From NCBI GenBank assembly GCA_938030915.1, contig CALHIO010000329.1, forward strand, positions 1 through 20,730: a stretch of 20,730 nt of DNA. The letters are read 5' to 3'. This document shows, one piece after another, positions 7,629-13,608 of the stretch. The notes under the pieces were generated by a model that was not told the DNA's origin, searched no databases, and saw only the letters and a list, made by a program, of their open reading frames with translations. The stretch is from an uncultured Gemmatimonadota bacterium. Its GTDB lineage: Bacteria; Gemmatimonadota; Gemmatimonadetes; Longimicrobiales; Gaopeijiaceae. Within the stretch, counting starts at the first letter, position 1. Every line of letters begins with the position of its first letter. The position numbers and the translations under genes are program-made.

Positions 7629-8846
7629 TCACTCGTCTCGGCGTCCCGCCGTCTTCCGCCATGCGAGACGAAGGACTTCGATCACGCCGGGCGTAAGCAC
7701 CTCGCCTCGGCGGGCCATGACGCGCTCGCTGGTCTCGAGGAACTTGTCCAGCCGGTGGTCGCGAAAGTCGCGCCCGGATCCCCAGCTGAACGGTGGCACC
7801 GCGGTAGGGGGCATCAGGCCACCGAAGACGTTGCTGCCCGCGCCGATCACGGTCCCGGTGTTGAGGACGGTCCCGATCCCGGTCTTCACGTGGTCGCCGA
7901 GGAAGCAGCCCACCTTGACGAGGCCGGAATCGACGTCCCCCTCAGGGGTCCACACCCTGACCGTCCGATAGTTGTTCTTGAGGTCGGAGTTCGTGGTGAA
8001 CGCGCCGAGGTTCACCCAGCGGCCGACGAACGCGTGCCCGATGTGCCCGTCGTGAGCCTTGTTGTCGTACCCGAGGAAGACGCTGTGCGCGACTTCTCCC
8101 CGGATCAGGCAGACCGGACCGATGGACGATGTGCCGACCGCACCACCGAGGATGGAGGAGTCCCGGCCGACGTAGAGCGGCCCCGAAAGCCGGGCTGGTC
8201 CTTGCACGCGCACGCCGTCGTCCAGACGGATCGGGCCGTTGCGGAGATCGAGGTGTACACCCGGTTCGATGATGGACCCCGAGCCGAGCGAGACGTGGTG
8301 GTCGCCGATGCGGTGTGCCCCGGGGGTCTCCTCATCACCGGGGTACAGTCGCGCCACGTCACGTGCGATCCGCTCCTCGTTGGCCGCGATTAGATCCCAG
8401 GGGTGACCGAGAATCGTGCCATCGAGCTCGAGACGAGGCCCTTCATCGGGTTCCGCGCCGGGATCGCGGAGCCACAGCTCGGAGGGCAGGGGGTCGCCGT
8501 CTGCGACGATCCAGCCGACCGGTTGTCCGTCGACCATGATGCGGGCAGAGTGCTCGGGGGCTTCGAACTCCTGGAATTCGACGACGGCGCGACTTGAAAG
8601 GAGGATTCGTACGCCGATCGCGGAGACGTCGTCCGGCGTGATCGCGGGCGCTGCCCCCGGCTCGTCGAATCCGATCAGGGCGGTGCGGCTCACGTGACCC
8701 CGGCAGGTAGCCCCGAACACGTGCTCCGCTCTCGTACGGAGGGTCATGCAGCCGTGCAACAGCTCTCCGACAGGCCGCGTGAGGCTCAGCGGTGCCCATC
8801 GACGGGCACGCCGGTCGTCAAAGAGATAGAGAGACGCGTCCGTCAC
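7629..8846 (-). CDS. GlmU-like putative sugar nucleotidyltransferase with beta-helix tail
   Basis: This 405-residue protein begins LYLFDD and continues APLSLTRPVGELLHGCMTL (residues 18-36). That matches the N-terminal domain of the GlmU-like family common in Bacteroidota and Gemmatimonadota (NTP_transf_4 type), not the LAAGxGTRM loop of true GlmU. From about residue 180 to 345 hexapeptide-like repeats form a left-handed beta-helix, including NLGAFTTNSDLKNNY (279-293), as in acyl- and nucleotidyl-transferases. It probably makes or modifies an NDP-sugar, but the substrate is unknown. The start is GTG 8846, overlapping the stop of the guanylyltransferase gene (GTGA), with GGAGGA about 8 bases upstream. 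The frame stays open further upstream, but that part is the shadow of the neighbouring gene. Confidence 0.85.
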   Translation of the reverse strand: MTDASLYLFDDRRARRWAPLSLTRPVGELLHGCMTLRTRAEHVFGATCRGHVSRTALIGFDEPGAAPAITPDDVSAIGVRILLSSRAVVEFQEFEAPEHSARIMVDGQPVGWIVADGDPLPSELWLRDPGAEPDEGPRLELDGTILGHPWDLIAANEERIARDVARLYPGDEETPGAHRIGDHHVSLGSGSIIEPGVHLDLRNGPIRLDDGVRVQGPARLSGPLYVGRDSSILGGAVGTSSIGPVCLIRGEVAHSVFLGYDNKAHDGHIGHAFVGRWVNLGAFTTNSDLKNNYRTVRVWTPEGDVDSGLVKVGCFLGDHVKTGIGTVLNTGTVIGAGSNVFGGLMPPTAVPPFSWGSGRDFRDHRLDKFLETSERVMARRGEVLTPGVIEVLRLAWRKTAGRRDE

Positions 8847-9868
8847 GAGTCTTCCTCCATGCGCTCGAGCTGCTTCTTGATCTCCGGTGCCCTGGACCGT
8901 GGCAGCACCATCGTCGTATCGCCGGTCTGCACGACGACCAGGTCGTCCGTGCCCAGGAGGACGACTCTGCCGGAGCCCTCCTGGTACACGATGTTGTTCT
9001 GCCCGTCCACGACCCCGGCGTCTCCCAGGACCACATTTCCGGACTCGTCGTTGGATCGGGTGCGGGCCAGGGCCTCCCAGCTCCCCACGTCGTCCCACGT
9101 GAAGGTGGCCTGGACGACACCTACCCGGTCACTGCGCTCCATGACGGCCCGGTCGATGACGCTGACCGGCACACGTTCGAAGAAGGCCTCGTCGCCTTCC
9201 TCTCCGATCACGGGCAGAAGCGCCGAGATCTCCGGGGCGTGTCGATCGAGCTCCGTGAGAAGCACCGATGCCTTCCAGATGAAGATCCCGGTGTTCCAGA
9301 GGTAGCCCTCGTCGACGTACCGGCGTGCGGTATCCGCGTCCGGCTTTTCGTGGAAGGCCTTCACCCGAAACCCGCCGGCGGCGCCTGCGGGCTCCAGCTT
9401 CGCACCAGCTTCGATGTGTCCGTACCCGGTCTCGATCCTGTCGGGAGGTACGCCAATGCTGAGGAGCAGCTCGTCGCGCCGGGCGAACTCGACGGCGCTC
9501 GCCACCGTCTCCACGAACCCCTCGATGGGGTCGAGAAGGTGATCGGCGTGAAGGGATACCATGACCGCTTCGGGGTCGATCTGGGCGAGCTTCCACGCCG
9601 CCCACGCCAGAACCGGGGCAGTCCCGCGAGCGCGCGGCTCGATCCAGAAACTTTCGTCGGAGAGCCCGGGGAGCACCGACTGGAATGGTCCAGCCAGGTG
9701 CGCTCCGGCGAGAATGCGGATCCGTTCGTCAGGGGCGAGTGCCCGCGCCCGACGGACCGTATCGACGATGAGGGGCTCTGTACTGCCGAGGGGAAGGAGC
9801 TGCTTCGGTCTCGCGGGCGTGCTCGCCGGCCAGAACCGTGAGCCGATGCCCCCGGCGAGGATCGTCAC
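8843..9868 (-). CDS. manC: Mannose-1-phosphate guanylyltransferase (single-domain)
   Basis: It transfers GMP from GTP to mannose-1-phosphate, giving GDP-mannose for surface glycans. The motifs are typical: ILAGGIGSRFWP with the Lys of RPKQLLPL (residues 3-27), EPRARGTAP (78-85), HADH (107-110), ETGYGHIEAG (146-155), FHEKP, then YLWNTGIFIW (189-198), and FTWDDVGSWEAL (256-267). There is no C-terminal phosphomannose isomerase domain, so this is the short form (341 residues). The start is uncertain. GTG 9868 gives MTILAGG, slightly short for the family, and has no clear ribosome binding site. An in-frame TTG at 9916 would add 16 residues and overlap the receiver gene. The gene lies 13 bases after the receiver gene and overlaps the GlmU-like gene by 4 bases. 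Confidence 0.93.
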   Translation of the reverse strand: MTILAGGIGSRFWPASTPARPKQLLPLGSTEPLIVDTVRRARALAPDERIRILAGAHLAGPFQSVLPGLSDESFWIEPRARGTAPVLAWAAWKLAQIDPEAVMVSLHADHLLDPIEGFVETVASAVEFARRDELLLSIGVPPDRIETGYGHIEAGAKLEPAGAAGGFRVKAFHEKPDADTARRYVDEGYLWNTGIFIWKASVLLTELDRHAPEISALLPVIGEEGDEAFFERVPVSVIDRAVMERSDRVGVVQATFTWDDVGSWEALARTRSNDESGNVVLGDAGVVDGQNNIVYQEGSGRVVLLGTDDLVVVQTGDTTMVLPRSRAPEIKKQLERMEEDS

Positions 9869-9881
9869 CCACGTCCGGGCG

Positions 9882-10277
9882 TCAGGCGTCGCCGAGGATC
9901 TCTTCGATTCGGGCAATGAGTTTCTTAGGGCTGAAGGGCTTCGTGAGGAAATCGTTCGCACCCCCGGCGAGCGCGGCTTCCCGGTCCGTATCCTGCCCCT
10001 TGGCCGTCAGGATGATGACCGGAGTGTCGGACCGACGCGGGTTCGAGCGGATCTTCGAGAGGATCTCCAGCCCGGCGCCTCCCGGCATCATGAGATCGAG
10101 AATGACGAGGTCAATACGCTCTTCACCCCATTCATCGAGCCCTTGCATGCCATCGGACGCCATCAGGACGTCGAAGCCCCTCGAGCCGAGGATGGACTCG
10201 AGCACTCGTCGGATGTGAGGTTCGCCGTCGACAACTAGAATGCGTCGGATCCCTTCGACGGGCGGGGCGTGGGCCAC
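9882..10277 (-). CDS. Stand-alone response regulator receiver domain
   Basis: This 131-residue protein consists of one CheY-like receiver domain and no output domain. The phosphoacceptor is D61 in VILDLMMPG. The switch Thr is T91 in IILTAKG, and the conserved Lys is K113 in LTKPF. The acidic pocket reads VVDGEPH (D17, G18, E19), where most receivers have DD or DE; a Gly in the middle is unusual, though E19 remains. The start is GTG 10277, supported by GAGGT about 8 bases upstream. It is first in the operon with the mannose guanylyltransferase, GlmU-like and WalJ-like genes. Its kinase partner is not adjacent; the only kinase in the window is at 12405 on the other strand, and pairing is speculation. 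Confidence 0.93.
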   Translation of the reverse strand: MAHAPPVEGIRRILVVDGEPHIRRVLESILGSRGFDVLMASDGMQGLDEWGEERIDLVILDLMMPGGAGLEILSKIRSNPRRSDTPVIILTAKGQDTDREAALAGGANDFLTKPFSPKKLIARIEEILGDA

Positions 10278-10351
10278 CGCATTACCTCACAGGCCAAGTG
10301 TGGGCGAGGGTGCAGTCCGAACGGGACGGCTACCCTCCGGGAATGGCGCGG

Positions 10352-10380
10352 AACCTACCCTCGATAGGGGGTAAAGTCAA
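10352..10380 (-). promoter_or_regulatory. Possible sigma70-type promoter for the receiver operon
   Basis: Read on the minus strand, TTGACT (10380-10375) is followed after 17 bases by TAGGTT (10357-10352). This matches five of six bases of the -35 consensus and the three most conserved -10 positions (T, A, final T). It lies about 75 bases upstream of the GTG at 10277 in the divergent intergenic region. Housekeeping promoter consensus in this phylum may differ, so it remains a prediction. Confidence 0.35.
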
Positions 10381-10402
10381 GCAACTACGCGGCTTTTCGG
10401 GG

Positions 10403-10431
10403 TTGACCGCTTTCCAGCCTGCCGTGAACTT
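10403..10431 (+). promoter_or_regulatory. Possible promoter for the lipoprotein-serS operon
   Basis: TTGACC at 10403-10408 is a good -35 match, but 17 bases downstream the -10 position reads GAACTT, a poor match. It sits back to back with the opposite-strand TTGACT, forming GTCAA-N22-TTGAC. The whole divergent region 10278-10474 (197 bases) holds no convincing gene; the frame in front of the lipoprotein is open but reads as non-coding. Confidence 0.2.
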
Positions 10432-10474
10432 CCCGCACTCGCTTCGGTCCCTGTTCGAGGTCGTTTTGAATCAA

Positions 10475-11056
10475 ATGTCAGGCCAGAATCACCGGCGACT
10501 CCGCGCGACACTGTCGATCTCAGGAGCACTCGCCGTGCTCCTGATCGCCACGGCGTGCGACGACGACCCGTTCGCCTTCCGATGGACGGACAACCCCGAC
10601 ACGGTCCTCCTCTACTCGATGGCCCGACCCGAGCTCGGCCTCGTGTCGGCATACTCGTTCTACCAGGGGCTGGAACTCGAGGTGGAAGTACCGAGTTCCG
10701 CCGGCCAGTGGGATCTCGCGATCGACACGCAGGGTGGGGAGATCGTGATGCTCCCTCCGCCGGTTCTCGGCATCTTCACCGAAGCCGAAATCGCGACGAT
10801 CGAGAACACGCGTCTCGAAGATGTGACTCAGGCTCCCAGCGACTCGCTCCGGTACGTTTCGGACCGTCCGGTGCCGGTCGAATTCGGAAACGTCTACGTC
10901 GTCAAGACGAACCGTTCACCCGGTTCCTTCGGTCGTTCGTGCCGATACCACGCGAAGCTGGAGGCGGTCGACATCGACCCGGTGGGGGGGACGTTCGTCT
11001 TTCGTCACGTGACGAACCCGGTCTGCAACGATCGGGACCTCGTGCCGCCCAACTGA
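10475..11056 (+). CDS. Predicted lipoprotein of unknown function
   Basis: The 193-residue product begins with a basic stretch (HRRLR) and a hydrophobic segment ending ALAVLLIATAC. C28 is a good candidate for lipidation, followed by DDD. The remainder is about 165 residues of soluble, probably periplasmic sequence with no motif I recognise; it has two later cysteines (in RSCRYHAKL and NPVCNDRD) that could pair. The start ATG 10475 fits the signal peptide. A TTG at 10466, with GAGG five bases upstream, is an alternative that would add three residues. The frame is open upstream to 10298, but that part lies in the divergent promoter region and resembles no protein. It is three bases in front of serS, so the two are probably cotranscribed. 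Confidence 0.75.
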   Translation: MSGQNHRRLRATLSISGALAVLLIATACDDDPFAFRWTDNPDTVLLYSMARPELGLVSAYSFYQGLELEVEVPSSAGQWDLAIDTQGGEIVMLPPPVLGIFTEAEIATIENTRLEDVTQAPSDSLRYVSDRPVPVEFGNVYVVKTNRSPGSFGRSCRYHAKLEAVDIDPVGGTFVFRHVTNPVCNDRDLVPPN

Positions 11057-11059
11057 CCC

Positions 11060-12340
11060 GTGCTCGATATCCGACGGCTACGCGCGGAGCCCGACGCCGT
11101 GAAGGCGGCGCTGGCGAAACGTGACGCGGCCCTTCCGCAGGCCGTCGACGACATTCTCGAGCGCGATGAGGCGCGGCGAGAGGCGATCAGTGAGGTCAAC
11201 GAACTCAAGGCGCAACGGAACGCCGCCTCCAAACAGGTCGGAGAGCTGAAACGCGCCGGTGAGGACGCATCGGAGATCATCGAGCAGACGCGAGCACTGG
11301 GGCAGCGCATCGACGACCTCGATGACGTCGTGCGGGATGCGGACGCGTTCATCCGGCACAATCTTTTGCTTGTCCCCAACGAGCCTCATGACCGGGTGCC
11401 TGTCGGGGCGGAGGAGGACAACGAGGTCCTTTCGACGTGGGGTGAGCCGGCCACGTTCGGCTTCGATCCCGTGCCGCATTGGACGATCGGCGAGGCCCTC
11501 GGAATTCTGGATCTGCCTCGGGGCTCGAAGATCTCCGGGTCGGGATTTCCGGTGCTTGTGGGACGCGGCGCGCGGCTTCAGCGTGCGTTGATCAACTTCT
11601 TCCTCGATGTGCACACGTCCGAGCACGGCTACACCGAGGTGCGCGTTCCGTATCTGGTCAATCCAGATTCGATGACCGGAACGGGCCAGCTGCCGAAGTT
11701 CTCGGAGGAGTCGTACCAGTCGGAGCGGGACGACCTCTGGCTGGTGCCTACAGCGGAGGTTCCGGTCACGAATCTGCACCGAGACGAGCTGCTCACCGCC
11801 GACGATCTGCCGAAACGGTACACGGCGTACTCCCCGTGTTTCCGACGCGAGGCCGGAGCGGCCGGCAAGGACACGCGTGGCCTCCTGCGCGTGCATCAGT
11901 TCGACAAGGTCGAGCTCGTCCGGTACGAGACACCGGAGCGAAGCCTCGAGGCGTTGGAGGAGCTGACGCGTGAGGCGGAGACCCTCCTCGAACGGCTGGG
12001 GCTCCGTTACCGGCGGCTCCTCCTCGCCACGGGGGATCTCGGGCAGAGCGGTGCGATGACGTATGACCTCGAAGTGTGGGCACCGGGTGTCGAGATGTGG
12101 CTCGAGGTGTCGAGCTGCACGACGTTCACCGACTACCAGGCACGACGGGCGAACATCCGCTTCCGGCGGGCTCAGGCCGAGAAGCCGGAATTCGTGCACA
12201 CGCTCAACGGCTCCGGCCTCGCGCTGCCCCGGGTGGTGGCTGCGCTTCTGGAGACGTATCAGGAAGCCGATGGCAGCGTCTCGCTTCCGGAGGTCCTTCA
12301 CCCCTACGTTGGCGCCGAACGGCTGACCGCTTCGTCGTAA
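11060..12340 (+). CDS. serS: Seryl-tRNA synthetase
   Basis: This class II synthetase charges tRNA-Ser (and tRNA-Sec where present). The N-terminal long coiled-coil arm that grips the tRNA variable arm spans about residues 28-100, with heptad-like charged sequence such as ERDEARREAISEVNELKAQR. The catalytic core has TAEVPVTNLH (231-240), motif 2 with PCFRREAGAAGKDTRGLLR (259-277), and motif 3 with NGSGLALPRVVAALLE (383-398). The LPR in motif 3 replaces the VGR of proteobacterial enzymes. The length of 426 residues is normal. The start is GTG 11060, three bases after the lipoprotein stop. The stop codon TAA (12338-12340) is embedded in an ideal Shine-Dalgarno sequence TAAGGAGG for a downstream reading frame. 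Confidence 0.97.
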   Translation: MLDIRRLRAEPDAVKAALAKRDAALPQAVDDILERDEARREAISEVNELKAQRNAASKQVGELKRAGEDASEIIEQTRALGQRIDDLDDVVRDADAFIRHNLLLVPNEPHDRVPVGAEEDNEVLSTWGEPATFGFDPVPHWTIGEALGILDLPRGSKISGSGFPVLVGRGARLQRALINFFLDVHTSEHGYTEVRVPYLVNPDSMTGTGQLPKFSEESYQSERDDLWLVPTAEVPVTNLHRDELLTADDLPKRYTAYSPCFRREAGAAGKDTRGLLRVHQFDKVELVRYETPERSLEALEELTREAETLLERLGLRYRRLLLATGDLGQSGAMTYDLEVWAPGVEMWLEVSSCTTFTDYQARRANIRFRRAQAEKPEFVHTLNGSGLALPRVVAALLETYQEADGSVSLPEVLHPYVGAERLTASS

Positions 12341-12367
12341 GGAGGCTCTTCGTGAGGAGCGTCCTCC
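12341..12367 (+). other. Hairpin immediately after serS
   Basis: GGAGG (12341-12345) can pair with CCTCC (12363-12367). Inside it CTCTT (12346-12350) pairs with AGGAG (12355-12359) around a four-base loop. No T-run follows, so it is a poor terminator. It would sequester the ribosome binding site of the leader frame that starts at 12352, so it could act in translation control of the kinase. This is inference from base pairing alone. Confidence 0.35.
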
Positions 12368-12408
12368 GCGCGGGGCGGTTGAAACGACCCGATTCCGTGC
12401 TCCGATGA
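12352..12408 (+). CDS. Possible 18-codon leader peptide upstream of the kinase
   Basis: A GTG at 12352 lies six bases after TAAGGAGG, a perfect anti-Shine-Dalgarno match overlapping the serS stop. The frame reads 18 codons, Arg/Leu-rich (VRSVLRAGRLKRPDSVLR), and stops at TGA 12406-12408. That stop overlaps the kinase ATG at 12405 in an ATGA arrangement. The kinase itself has no obvious ribosome binding site, so translation could be coupled through this frame. There is no sign of a regulatory codon run. It may be chance, with the SD instead a distant site for the kinase. Confidence 0.3.
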   Translation: MRSVLRAGRLKRPDSVLR

Positions 12409-13589
12409 TTCGCATCAAGTGGCCGGTCGCCCTCGCGACGCTCTTCGTGATGCTGCTGGGGTGGTACCTCCTGTACACCCAGCAGATCTTCCGGCGCGTC
12501 CAGGAGAATTCGGAACTCCTGTCCCGGATCTACACGGAGGTACAGGCGGGTCTCGTCTCTCAGGATCAGGCCGAGGTCACCCAATCTCTGCTCGAGCTGC
12601 AGCGGATCGTGACGGAGTCGGGCGTTCCTCTGGTCGTCATGGGGCCCGGCGACACCGTCCTGAGCCATGTGAACCTTCCGTTCGAGGTCGACGACCGAAC
12701 CGTCGAGGGCCAGGATCGGATCCGGTCCTACGTACGTACGCTCGACGCCGAGCACGATCCCGTGGGCGACCCGTTCGGTGCTCAGCACATCCACTTCGGT
12801 GATTCTCCCGAGGCGCAGAGCCTGCGCTCCGTGCCGTTTCTCCAGGCGACTGGACTTCTGCTGACGGTGTTCATCGGGTTTCTCGTGATCCGGTATCAGC
12901 GAAGAGCAGAAAGCGAGCGGGCGTGGACATCCATGGCTCGAGAGCTGGCGCATCAGCTCGGCACACCGCTCTCGTCCCTGGCCGGGTGGTTGGAGGTACT
13001 TCGTCTTCCGGAGAGAGACCGACCGGGTGATCTGGATGATCTCGACATCGCGAGCTCCATCGGAGAGGACCTCGAGAGGCTGGAGCGGATCAGTCACCGC
13101 TTCGAGCTGATCGGCACCGAGCCGGAGCTGGAGAGTCTCTCGGTCCGGCAGGTCGTGGAGGACCTCGAGGCGTACCTGGCCGCCCGCATCCCCCGCCTGG
13201 CCAAGAAAGGCGTGGAACTCATCGTCGACATCCCCCACGGATTACCTCGCGTGAAAGGGAACGAGGTGCTCCTCGTGTGGGCGCTGGAAAACGTCGTGAA
13301 GAACGCCCTCGACGCGCTCGCAGGACGGGGCGGGAAGATCACGATCTACGCCCGGGAGATCGGAGGACAGTGGGTGAGTGTCCGGATCCGGGACTCGGGG
13401 CCGGGCGTCGCGCCGGACGTACGCGACAAGATCTTCGAACCCGGCGTATCGACGAAGTCCGGGGGATGGGGGGTCGGACTCGCCCTGTCACGTCGCATCG
13501 TCGAGGGTGTGCACAAAGGCAAGATCGAGCTTCTCGAAACCGTCGAAGGTACGACATTCCAGATCCGACTTCCCGCAGCTGACGCCTGA
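12405..13589 (+). CDS. Membrane-bound sensor histidine kinase
   Basis: This 394-residue protein has two membrane helices (about residues 8-24 and 146-163) enclosing roughly 120 residues of extracytoplasmic sensor region with no motif I recognise. No HAMP or PAS domain is evident; the second helix leads almost directly into the H-box. Phosphoacceptor H183 is in MARELAHQLGTPLSSLAGW, with Q-L-G after the His where most kinases have E-x-R or E-x-K. The ATPase domain has the N-box LENVVKNALDAL (N300), the G1 box RDSGPGV (329-335), the F-box IFEPGVSTKSGG, and G2 GGWGVGLALSRRIVEG. No response regulator gene is adjacent. It lies between serS and pcrA in one operon, an odd context for a kinase. Its signal is unknown. 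Confidence 0.93.
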   Translation: MIRIKWPVALATLFVMLLGWYLLYTQQIFRRVQENSELLSRIYTEVQAGLVSQDQAEVTQSLLELQRIVTESGVPLVVMGPGDTVLSHVNLPFEVDDRTVEGQDRIRSYVRTLDAEHDPVGDPFGAQHIHFGDSPEAQSLRSVPFLQATGLLLTVFIGFLVIRYQRRAESERAWTSMARELAHQLGTPLSSLAGWLEVLRLPERDRPGDLDDLDIASSIGEDLERLERISHRFELIGTEPELESLSVRQVVEDLEAYLAARIPRLAKKGVELIVDIPHGLPRVKGNEVLLVWALENVVKNALDALAGRGGKITIYAREIGGQWVSVRIRDSGPGVAPDVRDKIFEPGVSTKSGGWGVGLALSRRIVEGVHKGKIELLETVEGTTFQIRLPAADA

Positions 13590-13608
13590 TCCCTAACGCC
13601 GTTCGCCC

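Noticed and set aside
8847..9098. Upstream extension of the GlmU-like frame
   Set aside because: It is Arg/Gly-rich and overlaps the guanylyltransferase gene; GTG 8846 has a strong ribosome binding site and the family N-terminus.
8792..9841. Open frame of 349 codons on the plus strand across the guanylyltransferase gene
   Set aside because: The minus strand carries all guanylyltransferase motifs; this is a composition shadow.
10298..10474. Upstream extension of the lipoprotein frame
   Set aside because: It covers the divergent promoter region, and starting at 10475 puts the signal peptide at the N-terminus as required.
11078..12478. Open frame of 466 codons on the minus strand across serS
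   Set aside because: It lies opposite serS, which has full family motifs. Long antisense frames are expected in high-GC coding DNA, and the translation is Arg/Leu-rich without any motif.
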